Source of the DNA: Cypionkella sp.
Lineage (GTDB): Bacteria > Pseudomonadota > Alphaproteobacteria > Rhodobacterales > Rhodobacteraceae
NCBI GenBank assembly: GCA_025458525.1
Contig: JALOSF010000004.1
Span: forward strand, 1-64,000
Direction: 5' to 3'
DNA length: 64,000 nt
Numbering within the stretch: the first letter of the stretch is position 1; each line of letters begins with the position of its first letter. Positions 44,903 through 53,993 of the stretch are shown in pieces. Both the position numbers and the translations under genes were made by a program. The notes under the pieces are model-generated. The model was not told where the DNA came from. It ran no database searches and was given only the letters and a program-made list of their open reading frames with translations.

Positions 44903-45691
44903 ATGGCGAACTGGATGACCGGCAAGCGCGGGCTTGTCATGGGCGTCGCGAACGAACGCTCGATTGCCTGGGGCATTGCCAAGACACTGGCCGATGAAGG
45001 GGCGGAGCTTGCCTTTTCCTATCAGGGTGACGCCTTTGGCAAGCGCGTCGAACCCTTGGCCGCATCCGTCGGCTCCAGCCTCCTCGTCGATGTCGATGTG
45101 AACGATGACAACAGCCTTGACGCCTGCTTTGCCACGCTGAAAGACCGCTGGGGCAGCATGGATTTCCTCATCCATGCCATCGCCTTTTCCGACAAGACCG
45201 AACTGACGGGCCGGTTCATCAACACCAGCCGCGGGAATTTTCAGAACTCGCTGACCATTTCCTGCTTTTCCTTCATCGATGTCGCGCGCCGCGCGTCCGA
45301 GATGATGCCGGATGGCGGCAGCCTGATCACGCTGACCTTTCAGGGGTCAAACCGCGTCTCGCCCAATTACAATGTGATGGGGGTGGCCAAGGCCGCACTT
45401 GAAAGTGCCACGCGCTATCTGGCCAATGACCTTGGTCCGCAAAAGATCCGGGTGAATGCCATCTCGCCGGGGCCGATGAAAACCCTGGCCGGGGCCGCGA
45501 TTGGCGGCGCGCGCGCCACCTATCGCCATACCGAGGAAAACGCCCCCCTGCGCGCCAACGCGACGCTGGAGGCGATCGGCGGCACGGCGGCCTGGCTGTG
45601 TTCAGACTTTGGCGCCTCGACCACCGGCGAGGTGATCCATGTCGATGGCGGCTATCACGTTCTGGGCTTCCCACAGCCCGCCAATATGTAA
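44903..45691 (+). CDS. fabI: Enoyl-ACP reductase FabI
   Basis: NADH-dependent reductase completing the fatty-acid elongation cycle. 262 residues, Rossmann fold of the SDR superfamily. The FabI signature Tyr-x6-Lys is Tyr156/Lys163 in SPNYNVMGVAKAA, and MGVANERSIAWGIA is the cofactor-binding start. AAGGAG precedes the ATG at 44903. It is the known triclosan target family. Confidence 0.96.
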   Translation: MANWMTGKRGLVMGVANERSIAWGIAKTLADEGAELAFSYQGDAFGKRVEPLAASVGSSLLVDVDVNDDNSLDACFATLKDRWGSMDFLIHAIAFSDKTELTGRFINTSRGNFQNSLTISCFSFIDVARRASEMMPDGGSLITLTFQGSNRVSPNYNVMGVAKAALESATRYLANDLGPQKIRVNAISPGPMKTLAGAAIGGARATYRHTEENAPLRANATLEAIGGTAAWLCSDFGASTTGEVIHVDGGYHVLGFPQPANM

Positions 45692-45710
45692 ACGACTGGC
45701 GCGGATGAAA

Positions 45711-45735
45711 AAATCCGGCCCTGTGGGCCGGATTT
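45711..45735. terminator. bidirectional terminator after fabI
   Basis: Perfect 11-base arms AAATCCGGCCC/GGGCCGGATTT around TGT, with an A-run before and T-rich edge after, between the stops of fabI (45691) and the convergent glutamine-synthetase-like gene (45739). Confidence 0.85.
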
Positions 45736-45738
45736 CTG

Positions 45739-47133
45739 TCAGACGGTGTGCAGGTAAAGGTCGAAGTCCACCTCAGACACCGTGCGCATGACCCGCGCAT
45801 ATTCCGCCGCCTTGATCGCGGTGAAGGTGCGGTGCATATCCTCGCCCAAGGCATCCTTCAGGAACGCCGATCCCTTTGCCACCTCGATCGCCTGCCGCCA
45901 ATCCAGCGGGATGGCGGGCGCGTCCTGCGCGTCTTGATAGCCGTTTCCGGTGGTTTCCGGGCCGGGGTCGATCTTGTGCCGCAAACCGTGCCGGATCCCG
46001 GCCAGAACCGTGGCCGCGACCAGATAGGGGTTTGCGTCCACCCCCGCCGGGCGGTGTTCAATGCGCCGCGCCCGCCTGTCCCCCGCCGGAATGCGCAGGG
46101 CGACCGACCGGTTGTTGACGCCCCAGGTCGGGCTGACCGGGGCATAGCTTTGGCTGGCAAAGCGGCGCCAGGAATTGGCGTGCGGCGCAAAGACCAGCAT
46201 CGATTCGCCCATCGTGGCGCGCAACCCGCCCAAAGCGTGCAAAAGCGTAGAGTTCCAGCGGCCTTCCTCGGCCTCGACAAAGACGTTTGTGCCGGCCGCA
46301 TCCATCAGCGAGACGTGAAAATGCATGCCAGAGCCTGCATAATCCTCGTTGGGCTTGGCCATGAAACAGGCCGTCACGCCATGCGCCCGCGCCTGAGCCC
46401 GGACGATTCGCTTCAGGCGGATCAAATCATCTGCCGCCTTCATCACATCGGTGCGGTAATGCAGCGTCAGCTCGTATTGGCCGGGGGCATATTCCGAGAT
46501 CATCGTCTCTGCCGTGATCCCCGCCTTGGCCGCCCCGGCATAGATGCCGGAAAACAGCGGCAACATGCCATGCAGGTGATCGACCGAATAGACCTCGGTC
46601 TTGGCCGACCTGCGGCCATCCAGCACATCGCGCGCCGGCTGCATCTTGCCATCCGCGCCGCGTTCATTGGCCAGCAGGAAGAACTCCAGCTCGAAGGCGG
46701 CGGCGGGAAACAGGCCCTCGCCGGCCAGCGCATCGACCTGCCGTTGCAACGCATGGCGCGGGTCCGAAGACATCGGAGCGCCGTCAAGATCATACATCGA
46801 CATCAAGACCTCGCCGCGGGGCGGCTCTGTGCCGTGCAAGGGCACCAGAGTGCCGGGAATTGGCCAGGCCCGCAGGTCGCCATCCCCCTGATCCCAGATC
46901 AGCCCGGTTTCATGCACATCCTCGCCGCAGATGTCGAGCCCGAGGATCGAGATCGGCAAATGCCGCCCGCTGTTATAAAGCGACAAGAGTTCGTGGCGAC
47001 GGATGATCTTTCCCCGGCCGATTCCATTCGAATCGTGCAAGACGATGTCAAAAGCCTCGATCTCGGGATGCTGCGCCAGAAAGGCTTCGGCTTCGGACGG
47101 GTCAGAGCCCGACGGGCTGTGGTGTGCGGACAT
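45739..47133 (-). CDS. Glutamine-synthetase-family enzyme (PuuA-like gamma-glutamylamine ligase)
   Basis: A 464-residue enzyme of the GlnA type III/PuuA group. ATP and metal sites appear in FELEFFLL, GSGMHFHVSLMD and the RRIEHRPAGVDANPYLVAA block. In the GS fold these ligate glutamate to an amine rather than ammonia. It lacks the adenylation loop pattern of housekeeping GlnA. Its stop-start gap to the upstream aminotransferase is eight bases, so they share an operon. The amine substrate (putrescine, ethanolamine or another) is not defined by the sequence. Confidence 0.88.
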   Translation of the reverse strand: MSAHHSPSGSDPSEAEAFLAQHPEIEAFDIVLHDSNGIGRGKIIRRHELLSLYNSGRHLPISILGLDICGEDVHETGLIWDQGDGDLRAWPIPGTLVPLHGTEPPRGEVLMSMYDLDGAPMSSDPRHALQRQVDALAGEGLFPAAAFELEFFLLANERGADGKMQPARDVLDGRRSAKTEVYSVDHLHGMLPLFSGIYAGAAKAGITAETMISEYAPGQYELTLHYRTDVMKAADDLIRLKRIVRAQARAHGVTACFMAKPNEDYAGSGMHFHVSLMDAAGTNVFVEAEEGRWNSTLLHALGGLRATMGESMLVFAPHANSWRRFASQSYAPVSPTWGVNNRSVALRIPAGDRRARRIEHRPAGVDANPYLVAATVLAGIRHGLRHKIDPGPETTGNGYQDAQDAPAIPLDWRQAIEVAKGSAFLKDALGEDMHRTFTAIKAAEYARVMRTVSEVDFDLYLHTV

Positions 47134-47141
47134 GGGGGCTC

Positions 47142-48509
47142 TCAGGCAAAAAGCTCGGACAGGATTTCATCAAAGGCAAGGATCAGCCGGTCCACCTGCC
47201 GCGGTTTGGTGGCAGGGCTGACCAGCATCATGTTGTGGAACGGCGCGATCAGGCAGCCGCGGTTCAACAAGGCGGTGTGCAGCGCAGCCTCGACCTTTGG
47301 CTGATGCGCGGCGGCGGCCTCGGTCCCGTTGCGCAGGGGTCCGGGGGCGCAGATGAATTCGACCCGCGCACCGACCCGCACCACATGCCAGGGCGCAGCA
47401 TGTGCCGCGATCACCCGGTCCAGACCCGCGGCCAACCGCGCGGCCCCTGCCTCCATATGGGCATAGGCGGCCTCGGTCATCACCTCGGAGAGGGTGGCAA
47501 GCAGACAGGCGAATTGCATCGGGTTGGCCGAAAGCGTGGTGCCCATGCCGGAGTGGCCCGGCGGGCGCGCGGCGTCATAGGCGTTGAACCCTGCGGCGAC
47601 CGCATCGGTCATGCCCCAGACCGCGGTCGGAAGCCCGCCCGCCACGCATTTGCCCACCACGAACATGTCGGGCGTCAGCCCATGCACCCGGGTGTAGCCC
47701 CCCAATCCGGTCGAAATCGTGTGGGTTTCGTCGATGATCAGCAGTGCGCCATACTGCCGGGTCAAGGCGCGAAGCCCGTCATGAAAGCCAGCCTCGGGCA
47801 GCACCATGCAGGAATTTGTCATGACCGGCTCTGTAAGCACCGCCGCCACATCGCCCTTGGCCAGCGCCGCCTCGACCCCGGCAAGGTCGTTGAATTCACA
47901 CACCACCGCACCAAGGGACAGATCCTGCACCTGCCCCACAAGGCCCGCGCGGTTCACCGTCTTGCCGTGCGACAGTTCCACCATCGTGTCGTCCAGCGTG
48001 CCGTGATAGCAGCCGTTGAAAACCAGAACCTTCGGCCGCCCGGTGACGGCCCGCGCGACACGCAAGGCAAACCGATTTGCATCGGTCGCCGTGGTGGCAA
48101 TCTGCCAGCGAAAGGCACCAAAGCGTTCGGTCAGCCAGGCACCCGCCTCCAGCGCGGCCTCGGTCGGCAGCATATAGGTCAGCCCACGCCGCGCCTGGGC
48201 GCGGATCGCGTCGGCCACCGGCTTCGGCGAATGGCCGAACATCGACCCGGTATCGCCAAGGCAAAAATCGTCGATGTCATAGCCATCGATATCGGTAAGC
48301 CGCGCGCCCTTGGCCTTGGCGACCAAGGGCAGATGCGGCATCGGCCAATCGCGCATCCAGTGCATCGGCACATTGTTCAGAAAGGCCCCCGCCCCCTTGG
48401 CCATCGCCGCCGCAGATGCCGTCCGTGACGCCGCATAGCGCCGCGCCTCGCGCGTAGCAAAGGCAGTCAGACGGTCAGGGTCGATTCCGGCGATGAAGGT
48501 GTCAAGCAT
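47142..48509 (-). CDS. Class III PLP aminotransferase
   Basis: A 455-residue PLP enzyme of the class III (omega-amino/glutamate-semialdehyde) group. The Schiff-base lysine is Lys287 in VVGKCVAGGLPT; the NGCYHGTLDD and LIIDETHTIS blocks place the phosphate and the pyridine nitrogen. It is co-transcribed with the PuuA-like ligase, suggesting catabolism of an amine or amino acid by transamination. The start at 48509 is the family N-terminus; an 88-base longer frame has no conserved residues. Confidence 0.88.
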   Translation of the reverse strand: MLDTFIAGIDPDRLTAFATREARRYAASRTASAAAMAKGAGAFLNNVPMHWMRDWPMPHLPLVAKAKGARLTDIDGYDIDDFCLGDTGSMFGHSPKPVADAIRAQARRGLTYMLPTEAALEAGAWLTERFGAFRWQIATTATDANRFALRVARAVTGRPKVLVFNGCYHGTLDDTMVELSHGKTVNRAGLVGQVQDLSLGAVVCEFNDLAGVEAALAKGDVAAVLTEPVMTNSCMVLPEAGFHDGLRALTRQYGALLIIDETHTISTGLGGYTRVHGLTPDMFVVGKCVAGGLPTAVWGMTDAVAAGFNAYDAARPPGHSGMGTTLSANPMQFACLLATLSEVMTEAAYAHMEAGAARLAAGLDRVIAAHAAPWHVVRVGARVEFICAPGPLRNGTEAAAAHQPKVEAALHTALLNRGCLIAPFHNMMLVSPATKPRQVDRLILAFDEILSELFA

Positions 48510-48653
48510 GGCAGGCCCTTGTGACGATAAGGCAGAGGCGAACGGCTTGCGGCAGTATCGTCTGAAATTTGATCAAATGGAAGGGCAAGTCGCAGGTATG
48601 CGCCGGGGCCTTTGCGCAGCCACTGCCCCTTGCCGAACCGGGCAATCGGCAGG

Positions 48654-49712
48654 TCAGAGCCAGTCGCCGCGCCCGGTGCCAACGGCATCGGCGACCGATG
48701 CGAATCCGTCTCTGGCAAGGCAATCGTCCAGACCGCGCGCAATACGCGCCGCCAGCCCAAGGCCGTGATAGACCATCGCGGTGTAAAGCTGCACGGCCGA
48801 GGCCCCGGCACGGATCTTCGCATAGGCATCTTCTGCACTTGCAATGCCACCCACCCCGATCAGCGGGATGCGGCCTTGGGTCGCCTGGGACAGCTGTGCC
48901 AGCACCCGTGTGGACTTTTCGAACAATGGTGCCCCTGACAGTCCGCCCATTTCGTTGCGGGATGCACTTTTCAGACCTTCCCGCGACAGCGTGGTATTGG
49001 TCGCGATGATGCCCGACAGACCCGCGCCAACCGCGACTTCGGCAATCTCGGCGATGTCGTCGGGTGCAAGATCGGGCGCAATCTTGAGGAACACGGGAAC
49101 CGGACGCGCCAGACCGTCGCGCACCTCCATCACGCGGGCCAAGAGGGCGGCAAGTGCCTCTGCCCCTTGCAGATCGCGCAGCTTTTCGGTGTTGGGGGAA
49201 CTGACATTCACGGTGGCAAAATCCACATGCGGCCCGCAATGGGCAAGCACATGGGCAAAATCGGCCGAGCGATCGGGCGAGGTCTTGTTCGCCCCGAGGT
49301 TAAGCCCGATGGGCAAGCTGCGCGGGCGCGCCGCAAGGCGCGTGGCAATCGCCTGCATGCCCTCGTTGTTGAAGCCGAACCTGTTGATCGCGGCGCGATC
49401 TTCGGCCAGCCGGAAAAGCCTTGGCTTTGGGTTGCCCGGTTGCGGCAGCGGCGTGGCTGCCCCGACCTCGACAAAGCCAAAGCCCGCCCGCGCCAAGGCG
49501 TCAAGCGCGGTCGCATTCTTGTCAAAGCCAGCGGCCAGCCCGACCGGGTTTTGCAGGTCCATCCCGGCAATCCGGGTGGCAAGGCGCGGCGAGGTCACTG
49601 GCCCGGACAGCGGCACCAGCCCAAGACGCAAGGCACGCAGCGAAAGGCCATGCGCCATTTCCGGGTCCATCCGGTGCAAAACGGCAAGGCCCAGCCGTTC
49701 GAACCCGCTCAC
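48654..49712 (-). CDS. pyrD: Dihydroorotate dehydrogenase (quinone)
   Basis: Pyrimidine synthesis: oxidises dihydroorotate to orotate, passing electrons to quinone at the inner membrane. 352 residues, class 2 form with an N-terminal membrane-associating helix. FMN and substrate residues appear in [33 protein letters not shown] (catalytic Ser) and [11 protein letters not shown]. It starts with GTG at 49712, overlapping the DUF952 stop as GTGA. Confidence 0.96.
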   Translation of the reverse strand: MSGFERLGLAVLHRMDPEMAHGLSLRALRLGLVPLSGPVTSPRLATRIAGMDLQNPVGLAAGFDKNATALDALARAGFGFVEVGAATPLPQPGNPKPRLFRLAEDRAAINRFGFNNEGMQAIATRLAARPRSLPIGLNLGANKTSPDRSADFAHVLAHCGPHVDFATVNVSSPNTEKLRDLQGAEALAALLARVMEVRDGLARPVPVFLKIAPDLAPDDIAEIAEVAVGAGLSGIIATNTTLSREGLKSASRNEMGGLSGAPLFEKSTRVLAQLSQATQGRIPLIGVGGIASAEDAYAKIRAGASAVQLYTAMVYHGLGLAARIARGLDDCLARDGFASVADAVGTGRGDWL

Positions 49713-50047
49713 CAGACACCTTCGGGAAAGATATGGCCCGTCGCGCCCAGCGGCAGGGACTTGTCCCAGATCACATCGGACAGACGCAGCCGACGATAAA
49801 GATGCGGGAACAACGCGCCGCCCCGCGACGGCTCCCATTTCAGCTCGGGGCCCAGCGCATCCGATTGAAAGGCCACCAGCACCAGATCGCTTTCGGTGCC
49901 AAAATGCCGCTCTGCGGTTTCGGCGACCTGTGCCGCGGTCGAGAAATGGATGAACCCATCGGCGATGTCCACCGGGGCCCCGGCGGTTTCCCCGGCGGCA
50001 CGAAACGCATCCCATTCGGGGCGGCGAAAGATCTTGTAAATCAGCAT
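49709..50047 (-). CDS. DUF952 family protein
   Basis: A 112-residue protein of the DUF952 family, with the conserved [21 protein letters not shown] block and [17 protein letters not shown]. The fold is related to ADP-ribose/NAD-handling proteins but activity is unproven. It is translationally coupled to pyrD by a four-base overlap. ATG at 50047. Confidence 0.9.
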   Translation of the reverse strand: MLIYKIFRRPEWDAFRAAGETAGAPVDIADGFIHFSTAAQVAETAERHFGTESDLVLVAFQSDALGPELKWEPSRGGALFPHLYRRLRLSDVIWDKSLPLGATGHIFPEGVW

Positions 50048-50198
50048 GGCCTTCCATGCACATTGCCGCGGCTTTGGTCAATGGGCGGCTATGTCATTGT
50101 GCTGTCGCACGGCTGACGCAGGGTCAGCCGCAGTCGGATTTGACATGCGGGCAACGTCGGGCCACGCTGACCTCATCAATCAATACGGGAGTCGACAG

Positions 50199-51800
50199 AT
50201 GAAATACTACCTGCTGGGAACTGCCGCCGTTCTGGCCCTGACAGCGGGGGCGGCCCGGGCGGATTACACGCTGCATGTCCTGCACATCAATGATTTCCAC
50301 AGCCGGATCGAACCGATTGGCGCGTCCGGCTCTACCTGTTCGGCCGAGGACGCGGCGGAAAACAAGTGTTTTGGCGGCATCGCCCGCTTGTCGGCCAAGG
50401 TGAACGCGCTGCGCGACAGCCTGCGCGCGGCGGGGGAAAATGTGATCGTGGTCGATGCGGGCGACCAGTTTCAGGGCAGCCTGATGTTCACCACCTATCG
50501 CGGCGCCGCCGAGGCCGAGTTCATGGAGGCGCTGAAGCCCGACGCCATGGCCCTTGGCAATCATGAATTCGACGATGGTCCCGAGGGGCTTGGCGCCTTT
50601 CTCGACAAGGTGACGTTCCCGGTGATTTCCGGCAATCTGGATGTCAGCCAGTCCAATGTGCTGGCCGGACGGGTGCAGAATCACGTGGTGCTGGAGGTCG
50701 GAGGCGAGAAAATCGGGATCATCTCGGCACTGGCGACCGATACGCCCGAAACCTCCAGCCCCGGCAACAGTGTGATCTTTCAAGACGATATCGACAGCCT
50801 GAAGGCCGATGTGGCAACGCTGGAGGCCGAGGGGGTGACAAAGATCATCGCCGTCACCCATGTCGGCTACAAGCGCGATCAGGAAATCGCAGCGGCGGTG
50901 CCGGGGATCGATGCGGTGGTTGGCGGGCACAGCCATACCTATCTGTCCGCCACCGACCCCGAGCGGGCAGGCCCTTATCCCACCTGGGTCAGCCAGGAAT
51001 CGGGTGCGCTGATCCCCGTGGTTCAGGCCGGCGCCTATTCGAAATACCTTGGTCATCTGGAACTGACCTTCGACGACAGCGGCGCGCTGATCTATGCCGG
51101 CGGCAACACGATCCTGCTCGATGCGACTGTTGCCCCCGATGCCGCGATCGAGGCACGGGTCAAGGAACTTGCCGGCCCGATCGAGGAGTTGAAGGCGCGG
51201 GTCATTGGCGAAACCGCGGCCGAGATCGATGGCAGCCGCGAAACATGCCGTCAGCAGGAATGCCAGATGGGCAACCTTGTGACCGATGCGATGTTGGACC
51301 GGGTCAAGGATCAGGGCGTCACGATTGCCATCACCAACGGGGGCGGCCTGCGGTCTTCGATCGATGCCGGTCCGGTGACGATGGGCGAGGTGCTGGGCGT
51401 TCTGCCATTCCAGAACACGCTTTCGACCTTTACCGTGACCGGGGCCGATCTGGTTGCCGCCCTGGAAAACGGGGTCAGCACGCTCGAAGATGGCGGCGGG
51501 CGTTTTGCTCAGGTGTCGGGCATGAAATACACCTTCGATCCGGCGCAACCCGCTGGCAGCCGGGTCTCCGAGGTGATGGTGCTGGTGGGCGGCGACGCCT
51601 GGGCGCCGATCGATCCGGCCGCCGACTACAACGTGGTGTCGAACAACTATGTTCGCGGCGGTGGCGACGGCTATCGGATGTTCGTGGATGCCCGCAATGC
51701 CTATGATTTCGGGCCGGACCTTGCGGATGTCACGGCAGAGTATCTGGCAAAGACGCAGCCCTACACGCCCTTTGTCGATGGCCGCATCACCCGCAAGTGA
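50199..51800 (+). CDS. Periplasmic 5'-nucleotidase/metallophosphatase
   Basis: A 533-residue exported enzyme (signal peptide MKYYLLGTAAVLAL with cleavage after ARA near residue 21). The N-terminal metallophosphatase domain has the two-metal ligands in HINDFHSRIEP, VDAGDQFQGS, LGNHEFDDG and GGHSHTYL. The C-terminal nucleotidase domain has GNLVTDAML, NGGGLRSSI and the substrate clamp block NNYVRGGGDGY. It probably salvages nucleotides or phosphate in the periplasm. GGGAG precedes the ATG at 50199. Confidence 0.93.
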   Translation: MKYYLLGTAAVLALTAGAARADYTLHVLHINDFHSRIEPIGASGSTCSAEDAAENKCFGGIARLSAKVNALRDSLRAAGENVIVVDAGDQFQGSLMFTTYRGAAEAEFMEALKPDAMALGNHEFDDGPEGLGAFLDKVTFPVISGNLDVSQSNVLAGRVQNHVVLEVGGEKIGIISALATDTPETSSPGNSVIFQDDIDSLKADVATLEAEGVTKIIAVTHVGYKRDQEIAAAVPGIDAVVGGHSHTYLSATDPERAGPYPTWVSQESGALIPVVQAGAYSKYLGHLELTFDDSGALIYAGGNTILLDATVAPDAAIEARVKELAGPIEELKARVIGETAAEIDGSRETCRQQECQMGNLVTDAMLDRVKDQGVTIAITNGGGLRSSIDAGPVTMGEVLGVLPFQNTLSTFTVTGADLVAALENGVSTLEDGGGRFAQVSGMKYTFDPAQPAGSRVSEVMVLVGGDAWAPIDPAADYNVVSNNYVRGGGDGYRMFVDARNAYDFGPDLADVTAEYLAKTQPYTPFVDGRITRK

Positions 51801-51820
51801 CCGAGGGTTTGCGGGGCCCG

Positions 51821-51846
51821 GGGGCGCTGTCCGCAGCGCCCCTTTT
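51821..51846 (+). terminator. terminator after the 5'-nucleotidase gene
   Basis: Perfect nine-base arms GGGGCGCTG/CAGCGCCCC with a TCCG loop, then TTTT, 20 bases after the stop codon. The next 170 bases before the TerC-like gene carry nothing recognisable. Confidence 0.9.
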
Positions 51847-52014
51847 CCACCACAGTCCAGAAAACTCCTGTCGCGCAAACCAACGCCTGCCTTGTGCAAT
51901 GCGACAGAAAGGCGCATAGACTATCGCACGGGTGACCGGGCCCCTCTGGCAGGATTTGCGGCGATCCTGCGATGTCGGCACCTGATCCGACACATGCCGC
52001 CCGGTCACTGATCC

Positions 52015-53088
52015 ATGTCATCTTCAGATGCACTACAGCGTTCGACGCTGTCCTATTTCACTTGGGCCTTCATCGTCACCGCCATCGGCCTTGCGCTGGG
52101 GCTTTGGCTTGGCTTTTCGTCGGAACATACCTTTGCCGGCGCGATGAAGGTGTTTTTCATCGTCAGCGTCCTTGCGGTGCTGGAAATCAGCCTGTCTTTT
52201 GACAATGCCATCGTGAATGCCAACAAACTCAAGGACATGACGCCGGTCTGGCAGCAACGCTTCCTGACATGGGGCATCCTGATCGCGGTCTTTGGCATGC
52301 GGATCGTCTTTCCGCTGCTGATCGTTGTGATCGCGGCCAACGTCGGCCCCTGGTCGGCCCTGGTGATGGCCGCAAGCCAGCCCGAGGAATACAGCCGCAT
52401 CATGATGGAAGCGCATCTTCCCATCGCGGCCTTTGGTGGCACCTTCCTGATGATGGTGGCGCTGTCGTTCTTTTTTGACCACGAGAAAGACGTGCACTGG
52501 GTCCGCTGGCTGGAAGAAAAGGTATCGGCCTATTCTTCGGTCAAGGGAACCGAGATCGCCTTTGTTCTGGCCGTCATGCTGGTGTTTTCCGAAGTGATCG
52601 AGGCGCAAAAGGGCGCAGCCTATGCCACGACCTTCTTTCACGCAGCGATCTGGGGCCTGCTGACCTTCTTGCTGGTCGAGGTGCTGGGCGGCATCCTCGA
52701 CCGCAGCCAGCAGACCCTTGCAGGCGCGGCACAAGGCGGGCTTGGCGCGTTCCTTTATCTCGAGGTGCTGGACGCCAGCTTCAGCTTTGATGGCGTGATC
52801 GGCGCATTCGCCCTGTCGTCGAACCTGTTCATCATCGCCATCGGCCTCGGCATCGGTGCCATGTATGTGCGTTCGATGACCATCATGCTGGTCGAACGGG
52901 GCACGCTGGCGCAATACCGCTATCTGGAACATGGCGCGTTCTACGCGATCCTGATCCTGTCGGTCATCATGTATGTCCAGACGCTGACCCATATCCCCGA
53001 GGTCATCACGGGTCTGGGCGGTGCGGCACTGATCGGTGTTTCCTTGTGGTCATCGATCCGCTGGAACAAGGCAAATCCGGCAGAGTGA
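52015..53088 (+). CDS. TerC-like DUF475 membrane protein
   Basis: A 357-residue polytopic inner-membrane protein of the DUF475 branch of the TerC/LysE superfamily. The acidic motifs that bind metal ions in transmembrane helices are present twice: EISLSFDNAIVNA near residue 58 and LDASFSFDGVIGAF near 256. About nine hydrophobic segments. Family members are linked to tellurite or manganese handling; the substrate here is not shown. Its stop lies two bases from the CCA end of the convergent tRNA-Gly gene. Confidence 0.9.
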   Translation: MSSSDALQRSTLSYFTWAFIVTAIGLALGLWLGFSSEHTFAGAMKVFFIVSVLAVLEISLSFDNAIVNANKLKDMTPVWQQRFLTWGILIAVFGMRIVFPLLIVVIAANVGPWSALVMAASQPEEYSRIMMEAHLPIAAFGGTFLMMVALSFFFDHEKDVHWVRWLEEKVSAYSSVKGTEIAFVLAVMLVFSEVIEAQKGAAYATTFFHAAIWGLLTFLLVEVLGGILDRSQQTLAGAAQGGLGAFLYLEVLDASFSFDGVIGAFALSSNLFIIAIGLGIGAMYVRSMTIMLVERGTLAQYRYLEHGAFYAILILSVIMYVQTLTHIPEVITGLGGAALIGVSLWSSIRWNKANPAE

Positions 53089-53089
53089 C

Positions 53090-53163
53090 TGGAGCGGGCG
53101 GCGGGAATCGAACCCGCGTCATTAGCTTGGAAGGCTAAGGTCTTACCATTACACAACGCCCGC
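53090..53163 (-). tRNA. tRNA-Gly (anticodon TCC)
   Basis: On the minus strand GCGGGCG (53157-53163) pairs with CGCCCGC (53094-53100), followed by T and an encoded CCA (53090-53092). The anticodon loop CTTCCAA holds TCC; the T arm is GGTTCGATTCC. 74 bases. It reads the Gly codons not covered by the GCC-anticodon tRNA at the window start. Confidence 0.97.
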
Positions 53164-53262
53164 GCTTGCCCGTTCAGATAGTGGATGACGCGGGCAGGGT
53201 CAACCGGGCAGATCGGGCAGGTGCGCCGGTTTTCGGCCCTGCCCGGTCTGCGCCCTGCCCGT

Positions 53263-53868
53263 TCAGGGCCGGATCAACCCGCAATCGCGCGCGATCATCG
53301 CGGCATGCGTGCGGTTGCGAGCGTTGAGCTTGCGGGCAAGCGTCTTGACATGCAGCTTGACCGTGACCTCTTGCACCGCAAGATCCCGGGCGATCTCCTT
53401 GTTGGATTTGCCGTCACAAATACCCTTGAGCACCTCGCGCTCGCGCCGCGTCAGATCCTCCAGCGCCCCCGCAAGCGGCGCCGAGGGTTCCAGCATGGAA
53501 ATCGGGGCAAAGACCTCGCCGCTGGCCATGCGTCTGATCGCGGCGATCAGCGCCTTCATGCCAAGGGTCTTGGGGATGAACCCCACCGCACCGCGGGCAA
53601 GCGCCGCCTCGGCCAGATCACGCCGCGTGGTCCCCGAGATCAGCGCAATCGGCACCTGCGGCGCGACCGCGCGGGCCTGGTCCAGCCCGTCAAGACCATT
53701 CATCCCCGGCATCTGATAGTCCAGCACGGCAAGGTCATAGGGCAGCTGCGCAAGGCGCTCCAAGGCTTCGGACAAGTCCGACACGCATTGGACAGTGACC
53801 GTCCCGTCTGCGCTCAGCATCCCGGACACCGCTTCGCAGAACAGATCATGGTCGTCGGCAAGCAACAT
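53263..53868 (-). CDS. NarL/LuxR-family response regulator
   Basis: A 201-residue response regulator: receiver domain (1-120) with Asp5-Asp6 acidic pocket, phospho-acceptor Asp50 (AVLDYQMPGMNG) and Lys in the FIPKT block, then a LuxR-type helix-turn-helix (about 140-200: LTRREREVLKGICDGKSNKE, VTVKLHVKTL). Start set at 53868 (MLLADDHDLF); an ATG at 53922 would add 18 residues with no conserved features. It is divergent from, and probably phosphorylated by, the hybrid kinase next door. Confidence 0.9.
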   Translation of the reverse strand: MLLADDHDLFCEAVSGMLSADGTVTVQCVSDLSEALERLAQLPYDLAVLDYQMPGMNGLDGLDQARAVAPQVPIALISGTTRRDLAEAALARGAVGFIPKTLGMKALIAAIRRMASGEVFAPISMLEPSAPLAGALEDLTRREREVLKGICDGKSNKEIARDLAVQEVTVKLHVKTLARKLNARNRTHAAMIARDCGLIRP

Positions 53869-53993
53869 ACGCAAGATTGGGACACCATTCCAAAGGGGTC
53901 TTTCGTGCCTCAGCCTTGCCATGCGGCGAATTCGCGTGAAACTGGGCTGCGATACACCCCTGTCTTTACCCCGCCCGCACAGCCAAGGCCACC

